Of a DNA stretch of 9,248 bases, positions 1 to 7,088 are shown one piece after another. This DNA comes from DATKZB01 sp035528235 (lineage in GTDB: Bacteria > Planctomycetota > Phycisphaerae > FEN-1346): contig DATKZB010000082.1 of the NCBI GenBank assembly GCA_035528235.1, positions 1 through 9,248 of the forward strand, given 5' to 3'. The position numbers and the translations under genes were made by a program. The notes beneath the pieces were generated by a model that saw only the letters and a program-made list of their open reading frames with translations, made no database searches and had not been told where the DNA came from. Within the stretch, counting starts at the first letter, position 1. The number at the start of each line of letters is the position of its first letter.

Positions 1-169
1 GAAAAATGATTTTTTTCCGGCGACCGGCCTCCGCCACCCCTCGAAACACCGCGAGAACCGGCCCAAGAACGGCGGTTATCGCTTGACGACCGGCCACGGG
101 CGTGTTACGGGGACATGGCACGGGCCGCCGTGCCCCGGGCGGCAGGCGTTTCGGCGAGGAGGATTCGGC
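1..169. promoter_or_regulatory. Upstream region of the GH36 gene
   Basis: No gene is supported in this stretch. It opens with an A-run followed by seven T (10-16), which could be the tail of a terminator whose stem lies outside the window; this is only a possibility. A TTGACG hexamer at 83-88 matches a sigma70 -35 box in five of six positions. The best -10 sixteen bases downstream, TTACGG at 105-110, is poor, so a promoter here is weakly supported. The reading frame of the downstream gene stays open back to position 83, but codons 83-169 encode an Arg/Gly/Pro-rich stretch with no signal-peptide character and are probably untranslated leader. Confidence 0.3.
156..163 (+). promoter_or_regulatory. 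Ribosome binding site that sets the GH36 start
   Basis: GAGGAGGA lies six bases before the ATG at 170, a near-perfect Shine-Dalgarno match at good spacing. It favours this ATG over the more upstream in-frame start at 83, because the protein beginning at 170 opens directly with a signal peptide. Confidence 0.75.
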
Positions 170-2659
170 ATGAAGCACGTGGCCACGGTCGTCGCCGTAT
201 GGCTGGCGGCATCGGCAGGCACGGCGTGGGCCGGGGCCGCCGACGAACGCGCCGAGGCCCAGGCCTGGGCCGCCGCCGCCCTTCTCCAGGAGGCCGCACC
301 CGCGGCCCAGGCGCCCCCGGTAGGCCTCGACGTCCGCCGCCAGGACCACGGCCTGCTCGAGAAGAACCGGTCGGTCCTCAAGACGCCGCTTCGCATCGGC
401 GGCAAGCCCTGCGCCCGCGGCTTGGGCACCCACGCCACGAGCGAGATCGTCGTCCGGCTGCCGGCGGCCGGCAAACGGTTTGAAGCCCAGGTGGGTGTCG
501 ACGACAACGACGACACGGCCGGCACCCGCGGCACCATCGTCTTTGCGGTCGAGGCCGCCGGCAAGGAGGTCTTCCGCAGCGGCGTCTGCAAGGGCGGCCA
601 GGCGGCGGTGCCGGTGGGCGTCGACCTGGCCGGGGCGCGGGAACTCGTCCTGCGGGTCTTCGACGCCGGCGATGGCGAAAGTTATGACCAAGCGGATTGG
701 GCGGAGGCATCGGTCATGCTCGAAAACGGCGAGAGGGTCTGGCTCGACGAGATGGCGGCCGTGACGCAGCAGTCGGGCATCAGCACGGCCATCCCCTTCT
801 CGTTCGTCTACGACGGAAAACCGTCCAACGGGCTGCTGCCCACGTGGAAGCGGACGCACACGGCCTCGCCGGCCGCCGACGGTCGCCGGCAGCACGTCGT
901 GGCGTACACCGACCCCGAGACGGGCCTGGAGGTGGCGGCCGAGGTCACCCTGTTTGCCGACTACCCGGTTGCCGAGTGGGTGCTGCGCCTGAAGAACACG
1001 GGCACGAAGGACACGCCCGTGCTCGAGAAGGTCCTGCCGCTCGACCTGAACGTGACCACGCCCGAGAAGGGCGAGGTGGTGCTGCACCACGCGCACGGCA
1101 GCACGTGCGCGGCCACCGACTTCCTGCCGCTCGACCGGCCGCTGGCGCCCGGGACGAACATCGACCTGGCGCCGGCCGGGGGCCGCTCGTCGAACGGGCG
1201 GCTGCCGTTCTTCAACCTGGCGTGGGCGGGCGGCGGCCTGGCCGGCGGCATCGGATGGTCGGGACAGTGGGCCATGAACGTCGGCCGAAACAAGACCGGC
1301 ACCGTCACCCTGCGCATGGGCCAGCAACAGATGCACCTGGTGCTCCACCCGGGCGAGACCATCCGCACGCCGCGCATCCTGCTCGTCCTCTGGAAGGGCG
1401 ACGACCGCCTGCACGGCCACAACCTGCTGCGGCGGGTCCTCTTGGCCCATTACGTGCCGCGCATCGACGGCGAAATCGTCGTCCCGCCCATCACCCACAA
1501 CACGTGGTACACCTTCAACACGGGCAACGACGTGACGGAACAGAACCAGATTGAGGCCATGGGCCCGATGGCCGAGATGGGCAACGAATTCTACTGGCTG
1601 GACGCCGGGTGGTTCGAGGGCGGGTGGCCGTCGGGCGTCGGCAGTTGGGTGCCGAAGGCCCAGGCCTTTCCGCGGGGCCTGAAGCCCTTGAGCGACGCCG
1701 CGCACCGGCTCGGCATGAAGTTCATCGTCTGGTTCGAGCCCGAGCGCGTCCACCCCGCCAGCCGCATCGGCAAGGAGCACCCGGAGTTCGTGCTGCGCGC
1801 GGGCGGCGGAGACGGCCTCTTCAACCTGGGCGACCCCGCGGCGTGCCAGTGGATGACCGACCAGCTCTCGGCGTGCATCGAAAAGGGCGGCATCGACGTG
1901 TACCGCAGCGATTACAACATCGACCCGCTGCCCTTCTGGCAGGCGGCCGACGCGCCCGACCGGCGCGGCATGGCCGAGATCCGGTACGTGGAGGGGCACT
2001 ACCGGATGTGGGACGACCTGCGGCGCCGCCACCCGGGCCTCTGGATCGACAACTGCGCCAGCGGCGGCCGGCGCATCGATCTGGAGACCATCAGCCGCAG
2101 CCTCCCCCTGTGGCGGAGCGACACCCAGTGCTGCGGCCACGCCGAGGCCATCCAGGACCAATGCCAGACGGCTGGCCTCAGCCTGTACGTGCCGCTGCAC
2201 GCGGGCGGATGCTGGAGTTTCGACCCGTACATCTTCCGCAGCGTCGCCACCACGGGTACCAACATCTCGATGGATACGCGCCGCAAGGACACGCCGATGG
2301 ACCAGGCCAAGGCCGCCATCGCCGAGGCTAAGTCGTTGCGGCCGCTGTACTTGGGCGATTATTACCCGCTGACCGACATCACGCTGGACGATCGCCAGTG
2401 GATCGGCTGGCAGTTCGACCGGCCCGACCTGGGCCAGGGTTTCGCCATGTTCTTCCGCCGGCCCAAGAGCCCGTACCCGGCGCTCGACGCGGCCCTGCGC
2501 GGCCTGGAACCCGAGGCGACCTACGAGGTGACCTTCGCGCACGATTACACGCCGGGCGAGGCCAAGCGGTTGACCGGCCGCGACCTCGCCGCCCTGCGCG
2601 TCGAAATCAGCACCGCCCCCGGCAGCGTGCTCGTCCGGTACCGCAAGGTCGGCAAGTGA
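170..2659 (+). CDS. Secreted GH36-type alpha-galactosidase with N-terminal NPCBM domain
   Basis: Predicted 829-residue exported retaining glycosidase that removes terminal alpha-galactosyl (or related alpha-linked) residues. Residues 1-21 are a signal peptide (basic start, hydrophobic core, AWA before the likely cleavage). Residues about 52-185 match an NPCBM (novel putative carbohydrate-binding module), with GLGTHA at 84-89 and a D-A-G-D-G-x-x-Y-D-Q-A-D-W-A region at 165-179. A GH36-like beta-sandwich follows to about 460, then the TIM barrel. Barrel landmarks are YWLDAGWF (475-482), the YRSDYN motif with D581 as the likely nucleophile (GH36 usually has KWD or KxD here), the NCASGGRR motif at 628-635, and LWRSD with D651 as the likely acid/base. 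A C-terminal beta domain (about 755-829) closes the protein. The family call is firm; exact substrate is inferred, because GH36 also contains alpha-N-acetylgalactosaminidases and transferases. It converges with the GH-A hydrolase gene, consistent with joint use of a galactose-containing glycan. Confidence 0.88.
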   Translation: MKHVATVVAVWLAASAGTAWAGAADERAEAQAWAAAALLQEAAPAAQAPPVGLDVRRQDHGLLEKNRSVLKTPLRIGGKPCARGLGTHATSEIVVRLPAAGKRFEAQVGVDDNDDTAGTRGTIVFAVEAAGKEVFRSGVCKGGQAAVPVGVDLAGARELVLRVFDAGDGESYDQADWAEASVMLENGERVWLDEMAAVTQQSGISTAIPFSFVYDGKPSNGLLPTWKRTHTASPAADGRRQHVVAYTDPETGLEVAAEVTLFADYPVAEWVLRLKNTGTKDTPVLEKVLPLDLNVTTPEKGEVVLHHAHGSTCAATDFLPLDRPLAPGTNIDLAPAGGRSSNGRLPFFNLAWAGGGLAGGIGWSGQWAMNVGRNKTGTVTLRMGQQQMHLVLHPGETIRTPRILLVLWKGDDRLHGHNLLRRVLLAHYVPRIDGEIVVPPITHNTWYTFNTGNDVTEQNQIEAMGPMAEMGNEFYWLDAGWFEGGWPSGVGSWVPKAQAFPRGLKPLSDAAHRLGMKFIVWFEPERVHPASRIGKEHPEFVLRAGGGDGLFNLGDPAACQWMTDQLSACIEKGGIDVYRSDYNIDPLPFWQAADAPDRRGMAEIRYVEGHYRMWDDLRRRHPGLWIDNCASGGRRIDLETISRSLPLWRSDTQCCGHAEAIQDQCQTAGLSLYVPLHAGGCWSFDPYIFRSVATTGTNISMDTRRKDTPMDQAKAAIAEAKSLRPLYLGDYYPLTDITLDDRQWIGWQFDRPDLGQGFAMFFRRPKSPYPALDAALRGLEPEATYEVTFAHDYTPGEAKRLTGRDLAALRVEISTAPGSVLVRYRKVGK

Positions 2660-2660
2660 C

Positions 2661-2691
2661 GGGCTGCCGCGCGGCGGGTCACTTCGGCGCC
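2661..2691 (+). repeat. 31-bp direct repeat, left copy
   Basis: This copy begins one base after the GH36 stop-codon neighbourhood and matches 2834-2864 in 28 of 31 positions, in the same orientation and offset by exactly 173 bp. Mismatches are at 2663, 2676 and 2688. It contains the core CCGCGCGG. With its partner it brackets the hairpin array. Confidence 0.9.
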
Positions 2692-2697
2692 GGGTGC

Positions 2698-2720
2698 CAC
2701 TGGCGGCTTGTCCGCCAGTG
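2698..2720. repeat. 9-bp-stem hairpin repeat (CACTGGCGG / CCGCCAGTG)
   Basis: The arms CACTGGCGG (2698-2706) and CCGCCAGTG (2712-2720) pair perfectly around a five-base loop CTTGT. The left arm is preceded by CCGGGTGC, and the resulting CCGGGTGCCA (2690-2699) is repeated exactly at 2729-2738, where it opens the next hairpin element. The unit looks modular: a shared GGGTGCCA lead followed by a variable stem. The right side lacks the matching GGCACCC end, so this copy may be truncated. No T-run follows, so it is not a canonical intrinsic terminator, though it could still slow RNA decay. From memory, similar hairpins are dispersed in planctomycete genomes; I could not check this. Confidence 0.8.
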
Positions 2721-2730
2721 TTCGGGAGCC

Positions 2731-2812
2731 GGGTGCCATGCTTTCGCGCCGTTGCGAAAGCATGGGTATCCGAGGCCAGGCGCATGCTTTCGCAAGCGAA
2801 AGCATGGCACCC
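2731..2812. repeat. 82-bp palindromic element with perfect 17-bp terminal inverted repeats
   Basis: The ends GGGTGCCATGCTTTCGC (2731-2747) and GCGAAAGCATGGCACCC (2796-2812) are perfect reverse complements over 17 bases. Each end also has its own internal partner. Positions 2736-2747 pair with 2754-2765 (12 bp, loop GCCGTT), and 2783-2793 pair with 2796-2806 (11 bp around AA). A 17-base linker (2766-2782) separates them. The element can therefore fold either as one long hairpin or as two adjacent hairpins. It resembles a REP/BIME doublet or a short MITE-like unit. No coding capacity is credible: the translated peptide is just the palindrome read through. Confidence 0.88.
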
Positions 2813-2833
2813 TCGTCCCGCCGCAACCATGTC

Positions 2834-2864
2834 GGCCTGCCGCGCGGCAGGTCACTTCGGTGCC
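2834..2864 (+). repeat. 31-bp direct repeat, right copy, overlapping the GH-A gene end
   Basis: Partner of 2661-2691. Its right part (2852-2864) is, on the minus strand, the last codons of the GH-A hydrolase gene (Ala-Pro-Lys-stop), so the repeat spans a gene end. The left copy carries the same minus-strand codons GCG CCG AAG TGA. A recombination between copies that removed 173 bp would therefore restore the same protein end. Confidence 0.9.
2836..2851 (-). terminator. Perfect 16-bp palindrome just after the GH-A stop codon
   Basis: CCTGCCGCGCGGCAGG reads the same on both strands and begins immediately after the minus-strand TGA (2852-2854). It could act as a 3'-end hairpin for the GH-A transcript. 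The centre has no unpaired loop and no T-run follows, so intrinsic termination is uncertain. Confidence 0.35.
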
Positions 2865-5581
2865 AGGAGGCGCTCCAGGTCGGCGGCCGTGCGCACGCCC
2901 GTCAGGTACATGACGCGGGCGCCGAGCGTCTCGTCGCGTCCGACGGGGTTGCCGAGGACGTCGAGCACCTGGATGCCCTGTGCCCGGGGCGGCGCGTAGG
3001 CCGCGTGCCCGGCCGCGGGCGAGACGACGGCCACCGCGCGGCCGCCGCCCTCGAACAGGTACGCCGTCACGCCGCCCGCGCAGGCGACGGTCTTGACGAA
3101 TCGCGTGTCCTCCAGCCAGTACGCCGCCGCCGAGTGCCCTGCCGCGCACGGGTGCAGGTACCCCTCGGGGGTGACGATGGCCCGCCATCCCTCGTCGCCG
3201 AAGTACGTATGGCAATGCATCGAGTACAGGAAGATCTTGCCGACGCCCTGGGCCAGCAGGCCGACGAGGTGCCGGGCCATGCGATCGGCCGAGGCCAGGA
3301 AGTCCTCCTCGCCCTCCCAGGGCAGCGTGTGGCGGTAAAAGCCGTCGCCGATGAGGCCGTAGTGGGCGGAACCCTCGGTCATCCAGACGGGTTTCGGCGC
3401 CCGGCCGACCTTCTCGATGATGGGCCCGATGGCGTCCTGGTACCCCATCTGGGCGGCGTCGCCGGGGAAGCCCAGGCCGGCGCCGGTGTACTGGTGGTAA
3501 GCGATGGCGTCGCAGAAGTCCAGGCCGCCGTGCTCGACGATGCCGCGCGTCCACTCGGTGCCGCTGATGCTGTGCTCGCCGCCGCCATCGGTCGTCGTGT
3601 TGACGCCCAGGACGGTGATGCCGGGGTCCACCTGCTTGGCGACCTCGTAGGCGGTCTTCATGAGGCGGACGAAATCTTTCTGCGGCTCCTTGCTCGTCAG
3701 GTACCCCTGGCGGTCGCGCTTGGACTCGTCGTAATCGACACCCCACCAGGCGTGGATCCAGGGCTCGTTCCAGACGTCGTAAGCGTCGATGACGCCCTTG
3801 TACCGCTGGGCGACGGTCCGGACGTACTCGGCGAAGTCTTCCATGCGCTTGGGCTGGTAGAAGCGGTCGAAGTAGCCGTCGTGCGGCTTCTGGTCGGCAA
3901 AGTACGAGGCCCACCGCGGGGCCGTCGAGAAGGAGCCCAGCACCTTCATCCCCCAGCGGCGATAGCGTTTCAGTTCCTTGTCGCAGAATTGCCATTTGCC
4001 CTTCTCGGGCTCCAGGTGATACCAACCGATGTACGGCGTGCCGGCGTCGTGCAGGCGGGTCCAGTTGATGCCCACGGCCTTGGCCATCAGGATGTGCCGC
4101 GTGGTCGAGTTGGTGTGCGTGCCGAAGGGCGAGTCGGGTGCGTCCTTCATCCAGTAGCGCGGCCGTCGGAGGCGAAAGACCACGAGTTCGCCGACGGGGC
4201 TGGCGGGGCGGCCATCGGCCGTCTCGACCCAGGCCTCGATGCGCATCGGCCCGTACGGCTTCTCGGGGAACACGTCGTAGGCGAGTTCACCCTGTCGCAG
4301 AAACCCCTCGGGCAACGGGACGTCGCTCAGGCGGGCCTCGTCGCCATAGAGGTTCACCACCCGGGCCTTCAGCACGCCGCCGGGCACGTTGCCCGTGACA
4401 GCGTATCGCACGACGGCCGGCTCGCCGTCGAACTGGACGCGGGCGGGCGACTCAACCGCCAACGCCACCTCGCAGGCCAGTTGCGGCACGTACGGCGTGG
4501 CGGCCGTCCCGCGGTTCACCTGGAAGGCGTCGAGCCAGAGCGTGCCCTTGACCTCCATGCGCAGGGCGTGGAACCGGGCCAGGAGGGCGGGCTTGAAGGG
4601 CACCTCGACCCGCTGCCAGGCGTCGCCCGAGACCTTGAAACCCTTGTTGGCCGGCCAGCCGGCGTCGGAGACCACCGCCAGCCGCAACTCGCCCGTGCCA
4701 CGCACGAAAACGCTGGCCGTGTGCTCGTCGAAGCACAGCGGCACGGCGAACGGCGCGCCGTACAGGACGACCGTCTCGCCGCCGCGGACGGCCAGCGCGG
4801 CGGCACCGCTGGGGCCGTCGACCTGGGGGTCGGCGTCCGCGACGACGTCGTCGCCGTCGGAGTTGTCGCGTCCGAGGGTCCACCCGCTCTGAAGGCCCAG
4901 GGGCAGGCGGCTGTGGCGCAGGAGGTTCGGCGGCCCGCCCTCGGGGTACGTCCGCCTCAGTTCCGCAACGAGCCCCTCACGGGTCATCCGGACGACGCGT
5001 ACCCGCGCCAGGTCGAGGGTCCCGACGCTGCCCTGGTTGATCCAGAGGCCCACGGGCTGCGGCGGCTTGTTCTGGCGGAAGTCGAAGGTGTAGGTCTTCC
5101 ACTCGCGCGGCGGCGAGACGACCCGCCGCCAGAGAAAGTCGTACGGCGGGCCCTGCATGCGGATACCCACCTCGACGGCCTGGCCGGCGGCGCTCCGCAG
5201 CGTCATCTCGAGACGCACATACGTGTCGTCGCCGTAATCGGGCAGGTTGTGGTGGAACTGGGCCCGGCCGTCGTCGAGCCGGGTGACCTCGGCCCGCAGG
5301 AACGCCCGGCCGCCCTCCTCGACCCGCCCATATCGGACCCAGACCTTGGCCCAGCCGGAGTCGTCGGTCCACCCGGCGGGCAGGGCGCCCGAGAGGCGTT
5401 CCCTGGCCGCCTCGGGCGGCGTGACGGGCCGGTACTCGGCCGCGGCAAAATCGGTGTCGATGAGGGCCTGCGACTCCGGGGCCGCGGGCGGGGCGACCTC
5501 GGCAGCCCACGACCGCGGCACGCCGGCGGCGGCCAGCAGGGCCATCGAGAGAATCAACAGCCGACACGCAGGATCGGTCAT
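2852..5581 (-). CDS. Secreted multidomain clan GH-A glycoside hydrolase
   Basis: Predicted 909-residue exported retaining glycoside hydrolase; family within clan GH-A not resolved. Residues 1-26 are a signal peptide ending SWA. Two jelly-roll, CBM-like beta domains follow (about 40-198 and 219-356; both pair aromatic-rich strands with phrases like 'W..yTFDF' and 'W.RVEVPFK'). An Ig-like or beta-sandwich segment follows (about 370-470), then a TIM barrel (about 484-800) and a C-terminal beta domain. The barrel shows the two clan GH-A glutamates: E606 in YDVWNEPW (acid/base, after strand 4) and E736 in VWMTEG (nucleophile, strand 7), 130 residues apart. The layout recalls GH39, GH5 and GH42-like enzymes, so beta-xylosidase, beta-galactosidase or endoglycanase activity are all possible. 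The start at 5581 is chosen for its AGGAGG and signal peptide; the frame stays open upstream to 6766, but that part is antisense to the aminotransferase gene. The gene converges with the GH36 gene. Confidence 0.85.
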   Translation of the reverse strand: MTDPACRLLILSMALLAAAGVPRSWAAEVAPPAAPESQALIDTDFAAAEYRPVTPPEAARERLSGALPAGWTDDSGWAKVWVRYGRVEEGGRAFLRAEVTRLDDGRAQFHHNLPDYGDDTYVRLEMTLRSAAGQAVEVGIRMQGPPYDFLWRRVVSPPREWKTYTFDFRQNKPPQPVGLWINQGSVGTLDLARVRVVRMTREGLVAELRRTYPEGGPPNLLRHSRLPLGLQSGWTLGRDNSDGDDVVADADPQVDGPSGAAALAVRGGETVVLYGAPFAVPLCFDEHTASVFVRGTGELRLAVVSDAGWPANKGFKVSGDAWQRVEVPFKPALLARFHALRMEVKGTLWLDAFQVNRGTAATPYVPQLACEVALAVESPARVQFDGEPAVVRYAVTGNVPGGVLKARVVNLYGDEARLSDVPLPEGFLRQGELAYDVFPEKPYGPMRIEAWVETADGRPASPVGELVVFRLRRPRYWMKDAPDSPFGTHTNSTTRHILMAKAVGINWTRLHDAGTPYIGWYHLEPEKGKWQFCDKELKRYRRWGMKVLGSFSTAPRWASYFADQKPHDGYFDRFYQPKRMEDFAEYVRTVAQRYKGVIDAYDVWNEPWIHAWWGVDYDESKRDRQGYLTSKEPQKDFVRLMKTAYEVAKQVDPGITVLGVNTTTDGGGEHSISGTEWTRGIVEHGGLDFCDAIAYHQYTGAGLGFPGDAAQMGYQDAIGPIIEKVGRAPKPVWMTEGSAHYGLIGDGFYRHTLPWEGEEDFLASADRMARHLVGLLAQGVGKIFLYSMHCHTYFGDEGWRAIVTPEGYLHPCAAGHSAAAYWLEDTRFVKTVACAGGVTAYLFEGGGRAVAVVSPAAGHAAYAPPRAQGIQVLDVLGNPVGRDETLGARVMYLTGVRTAADLERLLAPK

Positions 5582-5590
5582 GGCTGGGGC

Positions 5591-5596
5591 CCTCCT
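5591..5596 (-). promoter_or_regulatory. Ribosome binding site of the GH-A hydrolase
   Basis: AGGAGG on the minus strand lies nine bases before the ATG whose first base is 5581. It settles the start in a frame that is open far upstream. Confidence 0.7.
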
Positions 5597-5624
5597 GGGC
5601 AAGGGCGTCGGACGTTCCAGGGGC

Positions 5625-5653
5625 ATTCTGCCGGGCCGGGGGCCGCAAGTCCA
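5625..5653 (-). promoter_or_regulatory. Candidate sigma70-type promoter for the GH-A hydrolase
   Basis: On the minus strand TGGACT (5653-5648, four of six matches to TTGACA) and CAGAAT (5630-5625, four of six to TATAAT) are separated by exactly 17 bases. Transcription would start near 5618 and give a leader of about 37 bases that includes the AGGAGG. It is a pattern match only. Confidence 0.35.
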
Positions 5654-5716
5654 GCGATTCTGCGGCACCCGCCCGATTTCCATCAATCCGAGGGTGCGTT
5701 CCGGCCGACGATACGA

Positions 5717-5722
5717 TATACT
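5717..5722 (+). promoter_or_regulatory. Candidate -10 box for the aminotransferase
   Basis: TATACT matches the -10 consensus in five of six positions, inside the only A/T-rich patch (5711-5722) of the divergent 198-bp region 5582-5779. No convincing -35 hexamer sits 16-18 bases upstream. A start near 5729 would leave a leader of about 50 bases to the ATG at 5780. It would place the alternative in-frame ATG at 5732 almost at the transcript end, which favours 5780 as the true start. Apart from the two promoter candidates and the ribosome binding sites, I see nothing else in this intergenic region. Confidence 0.4.
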
Positions 5723-5763
5723 GACGGGCCTATGCCCGGTGCGGCCGGGCGAGTACTTCGAGC

Positions 5764-5770
5764 AAGAAGG
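5764..5770 (+). promoter_or_regulatory. Ribosome binding site of the aminotransferase
   Basis: AAGAAGG ends nine bases before the ATG at 5780. The alternative in-frame ATG at 5732 has no comparable site and would add 16 Arg/Ala-rich residues. Confidence 0.55.
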
Positions 5771-5779
5771 GCTAGTCCG

Positions 5780-7078
5780 ATGCGAAGGAACATCGTTCAC
5801 CCCAGCGCCGGGTCGCTGACCTACGCCATCCGCGAGATCGTCCAGGTGGCCCACCGGTTCCGCGACGCGGGCCTGGACATGACCTGGGAGAACATCGGCG
5901 ACCCCGTCCAGAAGGGCGAGTCGGTCGCCCCGTGGATCCGCCAGATCCTGCACGAGGTCATCGACACCGACGTGGCGTGGGGCTACTGCGACACGGCGGG
6001 CGTGCCGGCCACGCGCGAGTTCCTGGCGGCCGAGGTGAACAAGCGGGGCGGGGCCCAGGTGACGCCCGACGACATCATCTTCTTCAACGGCATCGGCGAC
6101 GCCGTCAGCAAGGTGTACGGGTTCCTGCGGCGCGAGGCCCGGGTCATCGGCCCCACGCCGGCCTACAGCACGCACTCTTCGGCCGAGGCCGCCCACTCGG
6201 GCTACGAGCACCTGACGTACGAACTCGACCCGTACAACGGGTGGATGCCCGACCTGGACGACCTGCGTCTGAAGGTCAAGTACAACGATTCGATCGCGGG
6301 CATCCTGCTCATCAACCCCGACAACCCGACCGGGGCGGTGTACCCGCGAGAGATTCTCGAGGGCATGGTGGCCATCGCCCGCGAGTTCGGCCTCTTCATC
6401 GTCTGCGACGAGATCTACACCCACATCGTGTACAACGGCAACGAGACGCTCCACACGTCCGAGATCATCGGCGACGTGTGCGGCATCGTGATGCGGGGCG
6501 TGTCGAAAGAGGTGCCGTGGCCGGGGTCGCGCTGCGGGTGGATCGAGGTGCTGAACCGCGACCGCGACGAGACGTTCCACCGGTACATCAACTCGATCGT
6601 GGCGGCCAAGCGGCTGGAGGTCTGCTCGACCACGGCCCCGCAGATGGTCATCCCGCGAATGATGGGCGACGCGCGCTACGGGCCGCACCTGAAGCGCCGC
6701 GCCGCCATCTTCGAGGCCCGGGCCAAGGAGGCCTACGCCGCCCTTCAGGGCATCCCGGGCGTGCACGTCAACTGCCCGTCGGGGGCGTTCTACATGACCA
6801 TCCTCTTCGAGGACGGCGCCCTGAACGACCGGCAGACCCTGGCCATCGAGAACCCGAAGGTCCGCCAGATGGCCGAGGATCTCGTCCGGGGCGTGACGAA
6901 CGACCAGCGGTTCGTCTACTACCTGATGGGCGCCACCGGCATCTGCGTCGTGCCGCTGACGGGCTTCTGCTGCAAGAGAGACGGGTTCCGCGTCACGCTG
7001 CTGGAGTGCGACGACGCCAAACGCCGGTGGATCTTCTCGACGCTGGCCCGGGTCCTGCGGACGTACCTGGGGACGTAA
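5780..7078 (+). CDS. PLP-dependent class I/II aminotransferase
   Basis: Predicted 432-residue cytoplasmic fold-type I aminotransferase that moves an amino group between an amino acid and a 2-oxoacid. Diagnostic residues are in order: NPDNPTG at 179-185 (N182 contacts the PLP ring oxygen), CDEIY at 209-213 (D210 pairs with the pyridine nitrogen), SKEVPWPGSRCGW with K243 as the Schiff-base lysine and R251 at the phosphate site, and a C-terminal GFRVTL arginine (R404), which in this family binds the substrate alpha-carboxylate. The length is slightly above the usual 380-410. The segment around 384-402, with G-I-C-V-V-P-L-T-G-F-C-C, contains two adjacent cysteines near the substrate arginine. Substrate is not deducible; AlaA- or aspartate-type aminotransferases are the closest general match. 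Its stop lies 10 bp from the stop of the convergent cysteine synthase gene, and it diverges from the GH-A gene. Confidence 0.87.
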   Translation: MRRNIVHPSAGSLTYAIREIVQVAHRFRDAGLDMTWENIGDPVQKGESVAPWIRQILHEVIDTDVAWGYCDTAGVPATREFLAAEVNKRGGAQVTPDDIIFFNGIGDAVSKVYGFLRREARVIGPTPAYSTHSSAEAAHSGYEHLTYELDPYNGWMPDLDDLRLKVKYNDSIAGILLINPDNPTGAVYPREILEGMVAIAREFGLFIVCDEIYTHIVYNGNETLHTSEIIGDVCGIVMRGVSKEVPWPGSRCGWIEVLNRDRDETFHRYINSIVAAKRLEVCSTTAPQMVIPRMMGDARYGPHLKRRAAIFEARAKEAYAALQGIPGVHVNCPSGAFYMTILFEDGALNDRQTLAIENPKVRQMAEDLVRGVTNDQRFVYYLMGATGICVVPLTGFCCKRDGFRVTLLECDDAKRRWIFSTLARVLRTYLGT

Positions 7079-7088
7079 CCCGCCTCGC

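Noticed and set aside
2660..2851. CRISPR array in the repeat-rich intergenic region
   Set aside because: The repeats are palindromic units of differing sequence with no regular spacers and no cas gene nearby; the geometry fits REP-like hairpins and one direct-repeat pair.
2694..2999. Small plus-strand proteins covering the hairpin array
   Set aside because: Their sequence is the translated palindromes followed by antisense of the GH-A gene end; no ribosome binding site and no domain.
2708..5779. A very long plus-strand open frame running into the aminotransferase gene
   Set aside because: It is antisense to the GH-A hydrolase, begins inside the hairpin repeats and encodes a low-complexity Arg/Gly/Ala/Val/Asp-rich sequence with no domain. 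High GC leaves few stop codons; the minus-strand frame carries the signal peptide, domains and catalytic residues. Only the part from 5780 is a gene.
5582..6766. N-terminal extension of the GH-A hydrolase frame on the minus strand
   Set aside because: It lies antisense to the well-supported aminotransferase, and the internal ATG at 5581 has AGGAGG and a signal peptide directly after it.
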